The notes: generated by a model not told the origin, from the letters alone. Shown: positions 44,731 through 54,490, counted from the stretch's first letter. The stretch: DNA of 64,000 nucleotides from Propionispira arboris (GCF_900109225.1 NZ_FNZK01000005.1:124001-188000); one strand, 5' to 3'. Program-made: numbers and translations.

Positions 44731-45135
44731 GTGGTTTTAGTTGTTGATTACGCATGTCATCTTTCTTCATGCGCATTCATCAACGGTATAACCCTAGACA
44801 TAACGGCAGCAAAAAATGCAATGTAGTACGATTGATTATAATAATGGTTTAGCAGAAGAAAGTATCAATAATTAAAGGCTATTAAACGAAGTATGTATGG
44901 ATGGTGTAGTTTTGAAATGTTACGTAAAAAAATTCTAAGACCTGAAAACTACCTTTTCAACTCAGTGTAGAAAGAAGCAATTTATTGATTAATTTGTAAT
45001 ACGTCTTAGTCTATGTAATTTATACACAACTAACGGTAACTACTTCACGTTATTTTCAATAACCATTTACGTTGCCATATACATTTATTTTATCTGATAT
45101 TTTTGTACAAGCGGAAATGAATAATAAAATTGTTT

Positions 45136-46071
45136 TTACTGTGGCAAACGATACTTGCTGCGTTTGTCGGATGTCCCTTTAAACTGATGGAGCACTCGGT
45201 ATTGTGAAATACTAAGTTCTTCCCATTCTTTAAAAAGTTTAAACAGTGTTTGCGCTGAAGAAAAGCCAACAAGTTGGGCAATCTTTTCGATAGAGTAATT
45301 CGTATCGCATAAGTAATTTTTAGCGTAATTCAGTCGATATATGCTTAGGGTTTTACCGAAGCTTGTTCCAAAATATTTTTCAAAAAGTCGACTGATGTGG
45401 CGTGGGGTAACATGCAGCGCATTAGCTACATCAGTTAATGTAATGCTTTCGTTGTAATGTGCATGCATAAATTTAGTGATTTCAATTGCCATTGTTAAAT
45501 GAACCTGTTCTTTTTCGGTTGAAACTGGCGTGGGCGGAATGATATTGCGAAACGCATTAATTATAAATTCGAAATAATAATTGCGCATCATAAGTTGCCA
45601 GCCAAGGCTTTTGTATTGTATTTCTTCTTGTATTTTTGGAATCAACCCTCCAAATTGGCTCTGGTCTGCAGCTACAAAATATTCTCTTTTTTTGATGGTA
45701 TCGAAAATGGAATCCATAAACTCTTTTTCAAATTGGGAAGAATCTTGCTTATGAGTACTAATGCGCTCATGATAGTTGAACACCATAACAAAATATTGTT
45801 TTTGTACATTTGGCTCGTAAATGGAACCATGCTGTACTCCCGGTGCAATCAGCAGAAAGCGTTTTGGGGATAAAGCAACGATCCGGCTATTTACCCGAAT
45901 TTTTGAAATTCCCTCAAGAGCATAATAAATTTCATAATCACAATGATTATGAGAGAATTCTACAGCGCTGTTATCCAGAAGCTCAGTATAATTCACTTCA
46001 AAATAAAAACTAGACATGGGAATTTGCACTAAAAAAGGAAAGTATAATAATTTATTTGCCTGCCTATACAT
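45136..46071 (-). CDS. AraC-family regulator of the sugar/polyol locus
   Basis: The 311-residue protein has an N-terminal cupin-like sensing domain (HNHCDYEIYYALEG near residue 40) and two C-terminal helix-turn-helix units (LTDVANALHVTPRHISRLF and IEKIAQLVGFSSAQTLFKLF). It diverges from the GPH symporter and dehydrogenase genes and probably activates them in response to the sugar. The start is uncertain; ATG 46017 (MSSFYFEV) is an alternative 18 codons inside. Neither start has a clear ribosome binding site. Confidence 0.9.
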   Translation of the reverse strand: MYRQANKLLYFPFLVQIPMSSFYFEVNYTELLDNSAVEFSHNHCDYEIYYALEGISKIRVNSRIVALSPKRFLLIAPGVQHGSIYEPNVQKQYFVMVFNYHERISTHKQDSSQFEKEFMDSIFDTIKKREYFVAADQSQFGGLIPKIQEEIQYKSLGWQLMMRNYYFEFIINAFRNIIPPTPVSTEKEQVHLTMAIEITKFMHAHYNESITLTDVANALHVTPRHISRLFEKYFGTSFGKTLSIYRLNYAKNYLCDTNYSIEKIAQLVGFSSAQTLFKLFKEWEELSISQYRVLHQFKGTSDKRSKYRLPQ

Positions 46072-46523
46072 CTGATATATTCAACTCCATCCCATTTTTT
46101 TCGTATCCACAGAATATTTTTCCAACTTAATTAGTTGCAACTAATTAAGTTGGAAAAGGACTTACTTGTTGCTTAAAATGTCTGTTTCGACGATTGCAAT
46201 TTTTTCGGGGTAAGTTCATATGTAATTTATAGGATAATACAAGGATAATATTAATCAGATTATTCCAAATTTTTAAAATAATGTATATACGTTCTTTAAA
46301 AAAGACCTCTATATTATTATACCTATCTTTTTCAGATATTGTTAGAAAAATCTATTTAATTTAAAATAATAACAGAATAAAAAAATTGCAATGAAGTGAG
46401 GTGACATGGCAAACGCAGTATCAGCATCTCTTCGTCATAGAGAAATGTCTCAATCAATTATTTGCATCGAGCAAGTCCTCTGAATCCTTCATTCATAAAA
46501 TAATAAAATGGAGTTGGTGTAAT
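46072..46523. promoter_or_regulatory. Divergent control region of the AraC locus
   Basis: This 450-base A/T-rich region holds a 40-bp palindrome (46118-46157) and a direct repeat AGGATAATA at 46231-46239 and 46242-46250, a spacing of about one helix turn that suits an AraC-type activator. A short frame with its own ribosome-binding-like GAGGTG starts at ATG 46406 (24 residues) but is not convincing as a gene. Confidence 0.5.
46118..46157. promoter_or_regulatory. 40-bp perfect palindrome
   Basis: Two 20-base arms meet with no spacer: the left arm begins TTTTCCAACTTAATTAG and ends GTTG at 46137; the right arm, from 46138, is its exact complement. It lies just upstream of the AraC gene on its coding strand. 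It may be an operator for a dimeric regulator or a rare zero-loop terminator. Confidence 0.7.
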
Positions 46524-47972
46524 ATGGGAAAATCTCTGAATCTATTCGAAAAAAGCGCTCCCAACCCCGGTTTTTATAAGCTTGGCAGAAAAGAAATAGT
46601 AGGTTATTCGCTTGTCGATGGCGGGATGAATTTGGTTTTTCAATCACTGCTTATGTTTATTACCTTTTTTTACACGGATGTATATGGTCTGTCCGCCGCA
46701 GAAGTATCACTCTTATATTTTATCGCCAGAGGATGGGATCTCATCTGGGATCCCTTGATGGGCGTTATTGCTGAAAGAATGAATCCAAAAACAGGCAAGT
46801 ATAAACCATACCTTGCGTATGGCTCTATACCATTCGGCATTATTGCAATTCTAACATTTACAGTTCCCGAATTGGGACATGATGGGAAATTAGCTTGGGC
46901 TTATGTGACATATTTTCTATTGAATACATTATATACGTTCATCATTAATCCTTATATATCCTGTACTACCGTTATGACCGCCGACCCTGTACAAAGGACA
47001 AAACTAAATTCAGTCAGAATGACCTTTGCCCAGAGTGGCGGTGTGGTTGTTGCCCTGTTCATTCCGATCCTTTCAAAACTTTTCGGGCAGGGAGATACTG
47101 CGCTTGGCTATCAACTGACTATGGTGCTGCTTGTATGTATTACATGTTCCATCTTGTTTTATAGCTACACTACAGTGCATGAGCGCATTAAAATTAGATC
47201 CCATCTCGACCCCGTTACCTTAAAAAATTATATATATCAGATTACACATAATCAACCGGGAGTCATTCTTTTTTTGCTGTTTGTAGGTGCTTATGCTTTT
47301 TCAACGATCACATCTACAGCAGGTATTTATTATATGACTTATAACGTCAACAGACCGGATCTTGTGGCAATATTTAGTGTATTAAATGTTTTGCCATCTG
47401 TGATTTCCGTACCTTTTGTACCGCTACTGTTTCGGACCATACATAAGAAAAACACCGTTGCGCTAGGCTTTTTTTTTGGCGCTGTAGGATGTGCAGCCTT
47501 GTATGTAGTACCTTATTCTCAAATCTTCATGATCATGACCTGCAAAACAATCAGTGCCCTTGGCTATGGTTTATTAATGGGCAGCCTATGGTCCATCATC
47601 CCGGACGATGTTGAATATGCGGAATACAATACCGGTAAAAGATACCCGGCCATTGTGTACACGCTGATTACACTAGGATTAAAGGTATCCATGGCTGTCG
47701 GCGGAGTCATTCCCGCATGGATATTGGCAAGTGTCCGTTATGTTCCCAATATACAGCAGACTCAAGAAGCGAAAGATGGAATTTTATTCATGTCATCTGG
47801 TTTGCCGGCAATGGTGTGCATTGTGACACTCATTATCTTCTATCTTTTTTACTCTCTCACGGAAGACCGCGTTACCTCAATTATGGCTGAATTGGATATA
47901 CGTCATAAAAATACCCAGGGTGTCGCAAAATATGAACTGCTGGAGGATATGGAAGAAAATCCGCGGATATGA
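46524..47972 (+). CDS. GPH-family glycoside/sugar:cation symporter (first copy)
   Basis: The 482-residue membrane protein has about 12 helices and GPH features: EIVGYSLVDGGMNLVFQ at the start, WDLIWDPLMGVIAERMN near 70 with the conserved Asp, and TGKYKPYL in the loop between helices. It imports a glycoside, pentoside, hexuronide or polyol with H+ or Na+, without phosphorylating it. ATG 46524 has GGAG ten bases upstream. It heads the locus divergent from the AraC regulator. Confidence 0.92.
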   Translation: MGKSLNLFEKSAPNPGFYKLGRKEIVGYSLVDGGMNLVFQSLLMFITFFYTDVYGLSAAEVSLLYFIARGWDLIWDPLMGVIAERMNPKTGKYKPYLAYGSIPFGIIAILTFTVPELGHDGKLAWAYVTYFLLNTLYTFIINPYISCTTVMTADPVQRTKLNSVRMTFAQSGGVVVALFIPILSKLFGQGDTALGYQLTMVLLVCITCSILFYSYTTVHERIKIRSHLDPVTLKNYIYQITHNQPGVILFLLFVGAYAFSTITSTAGIYYMTYNVNRPDLVAIFSVLNVLPSVISVPFVPLLFRTIHKKNTVALGFFFGAVGCAALYVVPYSQIFMIMTCKTISALGYGLLMGSLWSIIPDDVEYAEYNTGKRYPAIVYTLITLGLKVSMAVGGVIPAWILASVRYVPNIQQTQEAKDGILFMSSGLPAMVCIVTLIIFYLFYSLTEDRVTSIMAELDIRHKNTQGVAKYELLEDMEENPRI

Positions 47973-48014
47973 GACTACATCAAAAAGAGAAAATGTGTGC
48001 TGATGTATTTCTCT

Positions 48015-48059
48015 GTCATTTAAGGCAGTAAACCGAAGTGGATGCCACAGCCAAATGAC
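48015..48059 (+). ncRNA. Candidate structured leader RNA
   Basis: Nested helices can form between the symporter and dehydrogenase genes: outer GTCATTT (48015-48021) with AAATGAC (48053-48059), middle GGC/GCC (48024-48026/48050-48052) and inner GTGG/CCAC around an ATG loop (48038-48048). No known riboswitch is recognised. It may be a processing or attenuation hairpin. Confidence 0.35.
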
Positions 48060-48127
48060 TGGCGATATTTATAGTGGTTTGTATTCAACCAGATATTTCT
48101 ATTCAACAAACAGAGGAGGTTTTTATT

Positions 48128-49186
48128 TTGAAAAGTGTTTCTGTTATTAAAGTCGGAAGTCTAAAGGATCCGAATGAAGCCACACGCGGAAAAGTGCAGG
48201 TAGTGGACATTCCCGAACAACTCATAGGTGACGAGGATGTTAAAATCAAAGTGGCTTATTGTGCCATCTGTGGTTCCGATCCGCATTTGGTAGAAAACAT
48301 TTTCGGGTGGGATGTTCCATTTGGAATAGGACACGAGGTTTCAGGCGTAATTATGGAATTGGGTAAAAACGCTACAAAGAAAGGGCTGAAGGTCGGTGAC
48401 CGCATCGCGGGTAATTTTCTAAAATTCTGCGGTACGTGCTATTATTGTCAAAATGGGCAGCAGCAGTTCTGTGAATACGGCAATGATTCTAATCACCCGG
48501 GTATGAGCGAATATATTGTCTGGCACGAATCCCAGGTTTATAAACTACCTGATGATGTAAGCCTGAAAATTGGCTGTTTGCTTGAACCGGTATCCATAGC
48601 AGTTCGAATTATGGATAAAATCGGGATGAAAATTGGGCAAAGGGTTGCCATTTGCGGAGGCGGACCGATTGGTTTGTTGGCAATACAGTCACTAAAAATG
48701 TATGGAGCAACCTCTCTGACACTGATTGAACCGATTTCAAATCGACGTGACTTCGCAGTGAAATATGGTGCTGACTATGTCATTGACCCTTTGACACAGG
48801 ATGTGGTAGAGGTTTCAATGTCACTGACCAACGGTCGTGGTTTTGATGTGGTAATCGACTGTTCCGGTTCCGTAAAAGCAGTGAATAATCTGCCCCAAAT
48901 TACTGCCAAAGGCGGCAAGCTGATTTATGCAGCCATGTATCCAAATACATTTGAAATGCCTCTTAACCTTTATCAATACTGTTATTTTAATGAGCTGACG
49001 ATTACTGGACTATATGTGGCGCCTTATGCGTTCCCAAGAGCATTGCAGTTACTGCCTAGAATGCAGCTTGAAGATTTTATTGCCAAAGTTTATCCGATTG
49101 ATCAGGTAGAGGAAGCTTTTGCTATGCAAGTAGAAGGAAAATACCCGAAGATTCTGATCCAATGTAATTCATTTGAAAAAGAATAA
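48128..49186 (+). CDS. Zinc-dependent medium-chain alcohol dehydrogenase (polyol type, copy 1)
   Basis: The 352-residue enzyme has catalytic zinc ligands in CAICGSD and GHE, a structural zinc lobe (FCGTCYYCQNGQQQFC) and the NAD site GGGPIGLLAIQ. It resembles sorbitol, threonine or idonate dehydrogenases and would oxidise a secondary alcohol to a ketone. TTG 48128 is eight bases after GAGGAGG. It shares the pattern MPLNLYQYCYF...PRALQLLPRMQL with the dehydrogenase at 52056, so the two are paralogues with possibly successive substrates. Confidence 0.9.
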   Translation: MKSVSVIKVGSLKDPNEATRGKVQVVDIPEQLIGDEDVKIKVAYCAICGSDPHLVENIFGWDVPFGIGHEVSGVIMELGKNATKKGLKVGDRIAGNFLKFCGTCYYCQNGQQQFCEYGNDSNHPGMSEYIVWHESQVYKLPDDVSLKIGCLLEPVSIAVRIMDKIGMKIGQRVAICGGGPIGLLAIQSLKMYGATSLTLIEPISNRRDFAVKYGADYVIDPLTQDVVEVSMSLTNGRGFDVVIDCSGSVKAVNNLPQITAKGGKLIYAAMYPNTFEMPLNLYQYCYFNELTITGLYVAPYAFPRALQLLPRMQLEDFIAKVYPIDQVEEAFAMQVEGKYPKILIQCNSFEKE

Positions 49187-49211
49187 ATATACAGTAAAGG
49201 AGAAAAATCAT

Positions 49212-50081
49212 ATGTATCAATATAATATAGACATTGAAATGGTAAAACAACTGGAAGAAAAAGCATTTAAAATAAGAAAAGATCTGTTGAATTTCATTTA
49301 CCGTATAGGCATGGGACATTTGGGAGGAGAACTTTCCATTGTGGATATGGCTGTAGCACTTTACTATAAATATATGAACTATGATCCGAAAAATCCAAAA
49401 TGGGAAGACCGTGATCGATTGATACTCAGCAAAGGGCATTGCAGCGAAACCTTATATACCATTTTTTCGGATATGGGATGCTATACAATGGACTACATGG
49501 TAGAGCATTTTGAAACGCTGAGTACCGCAAAATTTGGCATGCATTCCAACAGAAAATACGTACCGCAAATTGAGGCTTCGGCAGGTTCGCTGGGGCATGG
49601 TCTCCCGATCGCGCTGGGACTGGCACTGGGAGCGAGAAAACAAAAGAAAAACTGGAGGACCTTTGTCATCGTGGGAGACGGCGAATTGGATGAGGGAAGC
49701 AATTGGGAAGCGATCATGGCCGCCGGACATTACGAACTTGGCAATTTGGTTGCAGTTGTGGACAAAAACAAACTGCAGATGACCGGGCTCACTGCACAGG
49801 TTATGAATATAAATCCGCTGGATCAAAAACTTAAGGCATTCGGTTGGGATGTCATCAGCATTGATGGGAATGATATGTATGCGGTCTGCGAAGCATTACA
49901 ATCGCTTGCTCCGGCAGATCCGGTTTCGAGAAGAAAACCTATTTTTATTATCTCCAATACCATTAAAGGTAAGGGAGTTGATTTTATGGAAGGCAATGTA
50001 AAATGGCATGGCGGCGCTATTGCGAAAGAACAACTAGATGAAGCGCTGACCTCGGTGAACAAGAATAGGAAGGTGAGATAA
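49212..50081 (+). CDS. Transketolase, N-terminal subunit
   Basis: The 289-residue protein is the thiamine-diphosphate binding half of transketolase. It shows GHLGGELS with the catalytic histidine, SKGHCSETLY and the TPP motif GDGELDEGSNWE...NKLQMTG. The partner half follows two bases later. Split transketolases often serve special pathways rather than the core pentose-phosphate cycle. Start ATG 49212 behind AAAGGAG. Confidence 0.93.
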   Translation: MYQYNIDIEMVKQLEEKAFKIRKDLLNFIYRIGMGHLGGELSIVDMAVALYYKYMNYDPKNPKWEDRDRLILSKGHCSETLYTIFSDMGCYTMDYMVEHFETLSTAKFGMHSNRKYVPQIEASAGSLGHGLPIALGLALGARKQKKNWRTFVIVGDGELDEGSNWEAIMAAGHYELGNLVAVVDKNKLQMTGLTAQVMNINPLDQKLKAFGWDVISIDGNDMYAVCEALQSLAPADPVSRRKPIFIISNTIKGKGVDFMEGNVKWHGGAIAKEQLDEALTSVNKNRKVR

Positions 50082-50083
50082 CC

Positions 50084-51064
50084 ATGGCGGTAAAATCTAC
50101 TTTTGATTTTGATCAGATGTTATCAAATGCAAGAGAAGCATATGGTGAAGAATTGATGAAAATGGCAAATGATGGGCTTGATTTTGTATTTACCTACAGT
50201 GATAATGTGGCACCATCATCCAGCGCAGGAAAGTTTATCCAAAAATACCCCGATCGCTGCTTTAATTTTGGAATTGCAGAACCCAATCAGGTTGGTGCTT
50301 CGGCCGGTCTCGCGCTGTCAGGACAGACTGTGTTCGCCCAAGTGTTTGGACCATTTCTTCCATTGAGAGCGGCTGATCAGGTTCATACGGATATCGCGTA
50401 TAATGACGTCAACGTTCGTCTCATCGGCACCCATGCCGGCGTAACGGCGGGAGGTGGACCAACGCATAACTGTATTGCCGACCTTGCGCTATACCGTGCA
50501 ATTCCAAACCTTACGATTGTTGTGCCTGCAGATGCAGGACAGTGCTGTAAGGTGATCCGACAATCTATGTCATTCAAAGGACCAATGGTCATTCGTATTG
50601 ACCGTGGCGGCTCTCCGAATGTATATGCGGATACTAACTATGAATTTGAATTCGGCAAGGCAATTGAAACTGTACAGGGGACTGATTTAACTATTATTTC
50701 CGCGGGATCCAGTGTTTACTGGTCCATGATGGGGGCAAAATTGTTAAAAGAAAAACATGGAATTCATGCACGCGTCATTGATATGCATACAATCAAACCG
50801 CTAGATACTAATATGCTTTTAAAATGTGCAAAAGAAACTGGAAATATCGTAACAGTAGAAGAGCACTCTATTAATGGGGGACTTGGCGGTGCAGTTGCTG
50901 AATTTCTGCTGGAAGAAGGTTTCTGCGGTAAATTCAAGAGAATTGGTTTACCGGATGAATTTGCGGTACTTGGTGATCCGGATGAAGTATATAAGTACTA
51001 TGGAATGAATCCAGAGGGCATTGCAAGACAAATAGTAAAATTAATGAAAAAGCAAAATAAATGA
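50084..51064 (+). CDS. Transketolase, C-terminal subunit
   Basis: The 326-residue protein has the pyrimidine-binding domain and the C-terminal domain: FNFGIAEPNQVG with the catalytic Glu near 68, GTHAGVTAGGGPTHNC near 115 and VEEHSINGGLGG near 265. With the N-terminal subunit it transfers two-carbon units from a ketose to an aldose. No kinase is encoded nearby, so the donor ketose may be unphosphorylated or phosphorylated by distant enzymes. Confidence 0.93.
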   Translation: MAVKSTFDFDQMLSNAREAYGEELMKMANDGLDFVFTYSDNVAPSSSAGKFIQKYPDRCFNFGIAEPNQVGASAGLALSGQTVFAQVFGPFLPLRAADQVHTDIAYNDVNVRLIGTHAGVTAGGGPTHNCIADLALYRAIPNLTIVVPADAGQCCKVIRQSMSFKGPMVIRIDRGGSPNVYADTNYEFEFGKAIETVQGTDLTIISAGSSVYWSMMGAKLLKEKHGIHARVIDMHTIKPLDTNMLLKCAKETGNIVTVEEHSINGGLGGAVAEFLLEEGFCGKFKRIGLPDEFAVLGDPDEVYKYYGMNPEGIARQIVKLMKKQNK

Positions 51065-51135
51065 TATTTGTACAGAAACCTTTCCTCTATAAATCTTCAT
51101 TTATAAACCTATCATTAAAATTGGAGGTATGAATC

Positions 51136-51921
51136 ATGAATGAACAATTAAGTCGGTTCTCTATGGATTATTTTAGTTTAAAGGGAAAAACCGCCATTGT
51201 GACAGGGGCAAACCAGGGATTAGGTATGGCCTATGCGGTTGCATTTGCTAAGGCAGGTGCTGATTTATATATTCCTCACTTTACTGATGATATTCGTGAA
51301 ATTAAAGAATTGATTAACGCAGAGGGCAAAAAAGTTTCCTTTATTCAGGGCGATTTAACCGATCCAAATTACAGGAAGGAGGTAGTGGCTGGCTGTATCA
51401 GGGAATATGGAAAAATAGACGTGCTGGTAAATAACGCCGGGGTAAGTAAATTTGCGCATTTTACCGAATATCCGGATTCTGCATGGAAGCAATGCATTGA
51501 TATAGATTTAAATTCTGTTTACTATCTTAGCCATGAGATTGCTAATGTAATGATAAAACAGAAAAACGGTAAAATTATCAATATCGGTTCTGCACTTTCT
51601 TTTACAGCGGACAAAAAATGCCCACCTTATACCGTAGCAAAACATGGTGTTATAGGGATGACCAGAGTTTTTGCCAACGAGCTGGGAGAGTATAATATTC
51701 AGACCAATGCAATCTGCCCCGGATTTTTGGCAACGGAAGTTAATAAAGATCTGCGTGCAGACCCCAGCTTCTATAATAAAATTACCAAACGCATACCGAT
51801 GGAACGCTGGGGTGAACTCGATGATTTAATGGGTACAGCAGTATTTTTAGCGAGCAAGGCTTCTGATTATGTGAACGGATGGAATATCAGTATCGACGGC
51901 GGTTTTACCACCACTTTGTAA
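51136..51921 (+). CDS. Short-chain dehydrogenase/reductase (gluconate 5-dehydrogenase/KduD-like)
   Basis: The 261-residue SDR has the nucleotide loop TGANQGLGMAYA near residue 25, NNAG near 102, catalytic Ser in GSALSF near 155 and Tyr-x-x-x-Lys in YTVAKHG near 170. Similar enzymes interconvert sugar acids or polyols and their keto forms. ATG 51136 follows GGAGG at 13 bases. It works beside the polyol dehydrogenases and transketolase. Confidence 0.92.
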   Translation: MNEQLSRFSMDYFSLKGKTAIVTGANQGLGMAYAVAFAKAGADLYIPHFTDDIREIKELINAEGKKVSFIQGDLTDPNYRKEVVAGCIREYGKIDVLVNNAGVSKFAHFTEYPDSAWKQCIDIDLNSVYYLSHEIANVMIKQKNGKIINIGSALSFTADKKCPPYTVAKHGVIGMTRVFANELGEYNIQTNAICPGFLATEVNKDLRADPSFYNKITKRIPMERWGELDDLMGTAVFLASKASDYVNGWNISIDGGFTTTL

Positions 51922-52055
51922 ATGATAAACTAAAAATTCGTGTTGGTATTAATGATATGACTGATACTGGATTGAAGTTTGAAGATAATTTATAATCTAA
52001 AGAAAACGCACCCTATATTGATAATTATTCTATAATATTGAAAGGATGATATCCT

Positions 52056-53072
52056 ATGTCAACAATGAAACAGTTATGGTTTACTGCTAAAAATAAAGTT
52101 GCATTACGCAATGTGGAAATTCCAAAAGTAGAACGTAATCAGGTCAGAGTTAAAATCGCATATACTGCTTTATGCGCAACGGATATTCATCAAGTTTCAA
52201 TGGGGCTGTTAGGTGCCAAACCGCCAATGCCTTTGGGCCATGAAGCTTCCGGCGTGATTGAGGAACTTGGGGCAGGTACAGAAAAAAGTGGTTTAAAAAT
52301 TGGTGATAAGGTATGTCTTTATCCGGTGACGCATTGCGGAATTTGTCCTGCATGTACAAAAGGTCAACCGCAATATTGTGAAAATTCCCAAACAACCGGT
52401 GCTTTTGCTGAATACGTGGTTACAGATATCAGCGCGATATTTAAAATTCCAGACGATGCTAATTTGATGGCATATTGTTTAGTTGAACCGGCAAACTGTA
52501 CCGTCCGTGCGATGGACTTGGTAGGTATCAAACATGGCGCTTCGGTTCTCATTTCCGGCATTGGCGGAATAGGTTCAATTATGTTAAATATGATTCTATT
52601 GAGTGGCGGGGCTAAAATTACGGCTTCTGACCCGGTTGGTCCTAAACGACAATTGGCACTAGATATGGGGGCACAATATGTAATTGATCCGATGAATGAG
52701 AACCTTGTAGCGCGGGCCGCAGAAATCACAGATGGTTGTGGATTTGACTATGTATTTGAAATGTCGGGTTCCCCCCAAGCTGCTGAACCGACATTAAAAG
52801 TGTTGGCAAAATGCGGAACCATGGTTTATTTTGCAGTGTATCCGCCGCAATATACAATGCCTTTAAATTTATATGATTTATATATGAAAGAAGGCAGAAT
52901 TCAAACCGTGTTTACAACGACGACGATTATGCCGCGTACAATTAATTTAATTCCAAGATTGCAGATGGATAAGATTATCGGTAAAGTTATGCCACTCAGT
53001 GAAGCCGTTGAAAGCTTTGAAGTATTTAAAAAATCAATTTATCCTAAAATTTTATTAGATTGCAGCAAATAG
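52056..53072 (+). CDS. Zinc-dependent medium-chain alcohol dehydrogenase (polyol type, copy 2)
   Basis: The 338-residue enzyme has CALCATD-like catalytic zinc (LCATDIHQ), GHEASG, a structural zinc lobe (CGICPACTKGQPQYC) and the NAD site GIGGIGSIML. It is a paralogue of the enzyme at 48128 and probably oxidises a related alcohol. The 134-base gap before it contains TATAAT at 51990 but no confident -35. The ribosome binding site is AAAGG. Confidence 0.9.
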   Translation: MSTMKQLWFTAKNKVALRNVEIPKVERNQVRVKIAYTALCATDIHQVSMGLLGAKPPMPLGHEASGVIEELGAGTEKSGLKIGDKVCLYPVTHCGICPACTKGQPQYCENSQTTGAFAEYVVTDISAIFKIPDDANLMAYCLVEPANCTVRAMDLVGIKHGASVLISGIGGIGSIMLNMILLSGGAKITASDPVGPKRQLALDMGAQYVIDPMNENLVARAAEITDGCGFDYVFEMSGSPQAAEPTLKVLAKCGTMVYFAVYPPQYTMPLNLYDLYMKEGRIQTVFTTTTIMPRTINLIPRLQMDKIIGKVMPLSEAVESFEVFKKSIYPKILLDCSK

Positions 53073-53102
53073 TATATGTACAAGGATGGAGGGGAATAAT
53101 CC

Positions 53103-54490
53103 ATGTCCTTAATTAATAATATAGGACAGTCTAAAATTAAACTATCTCCATGGAAGAAACTTTCCTATGCAACTGGTGACTTTGCCAATAATTTCAGTTG
53201 GGCACTTGTCAGTTCCTATTTAATGTTTTTTTGGACAGATGTTGTGATGATTCCTGCTGCATTATGCGGAACATTTATGCTGGTTTCTAAACTATGGGAT
53301 GCAATACTTGATCTCGTGGTTGGCATTTTGGCTGATCATACAAAATCAAAATGGGGGCATTATCGGCCGTGGATTCTGTTTGCATGTATACCAATGTTGA
53401 TTGTAAATGTATTGTGTTTTACGACGTTGACGGGAGAATCGCTGATCATAAAGGCGTGTTATTCTGCTGCTTGCTATTTTATTTTAGTGACGTTGTATGC
53501 CTGTGTAAACAACCCATACAGTGCACTGCCGGCAGCATTGACACTTGATGGTGATACCCGATCAAGTTTGGCTAGTTACCGCATGACAGCTGCATTCGTC
53601 GCCACATTGGTTCTTTCACAAGCAATGCTTCCTTTAGTAAATTGGATGGGACAAGGCAATCCAGCAACTGGTTTTTTTTATGCCGCGTTTATTTTTTCAG
53701 CATTGGCATTTCCCTTTTATTTGTTTTGTTTTTTTAATACTAGGGAAGTCGTTGATGTTCCGACAGAAGAGTTTGATTTTCACAAATTAATGGATGCATT
53801 AAAAAAAATAGACCGGTTTGGATACTTCTGATTACCTTTGTTTTTTGGGGCTTTTATGAAGCATCGGTTGGTGTTGTCAAATTATATTATTTTACTTATT
53901 TTGTTGGTGATCAGTCATTGTTTGTTTTTAATGCCAGTTTATTGTATTTAGGACGAATTTTTGGAGCATTTTCTCTTTCAACATTGGTTGCTAAGGTCGA
54001 TAATAAACGTACTTTGCCGATGATTAGTTTTTTCGTCAGTGGCGTTTTGATGGTGATCATGACTTTTTTGCCCGTGCATACCCAAATAGGGCTTGATCTA
54101 TATAATTTTATGACATTCATTACTGGTATTGGTGGAGGATTGGGCTTGGCATCAATGTTCGGTATGGTACCAGATACGACGGAATATTCGCAACATAAAT
54201 CTCAGATTCGTGCAGCAGGATTTATTTCGTCATTCATCAATTTTGCCTTTAAAGTTGGAATGGCTATTTGTACGGCTGTGATTGGCTGGGTATTGGGATA
54301 CTTAGGATATGCTGCGAATATCATTCAAAGTCCAACGGTACTGAATGCGATTAATATTTGCATGAACATGGTTTGTGGTATTGTTTTACTTGTTGGTGGT
54401 TTTGCCATGATATTTTATAATTTAGATAAAAAGACCTATGCACACATGGTTGATGCATTAGAAAATACAAGGATAGAAAATAAGAAATAG
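53103..54490 (+). pseudogene. GPH-family symporter (second copy) split by a one-base frameshift
   Basis: Residues 1-242 form the N-terminal half of a GPH symporter (SYATGDFANNFSWALVSSYL, WDAILDLVVGILADHTKSKWGHYRPW in parts) and end at a stop after DRFGYF. In the next frame the protein continues without loss: NRPVWILLITFVFWGFYEAS, then the second half to 54490. The shift falls in an A8 run at 53801-53808; nine A would restore one frame of about 462 residues. It may be a true mutation, a sequencing error, or corrected by slippage on the A-run. Confidence 0.88.

Larger units (their letters stand above)
43921..45135. other. 1.2-kb gene-free region
   Basis: No intact gene is present. Notable items are a hairpin at 44497-44533, a group II intron fragment from 44535, and at 44160-44230 a stretch (GCGGACAAAAATTTAGACTC, later AAACCGGACAG) that may be an insertion-sequence end but cannot be assigned. 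Confidence 0.5.

Noticed and set aside
46406-46480. 24-residue leader peptide before the GPH symporter
   Set aside because: The ribosome-binding-like GAGGTG is only two bases from the ATG and the peptide has no regulatory codon runs.
46524-54490. Assignment as the sulfoquinovose transketolase pathway
   Set aside because: The split transketolase fits, but no sulfosugar isomerases, sulfoquinovosidase or sulfonate exporter are present, so the name would be unsupported.
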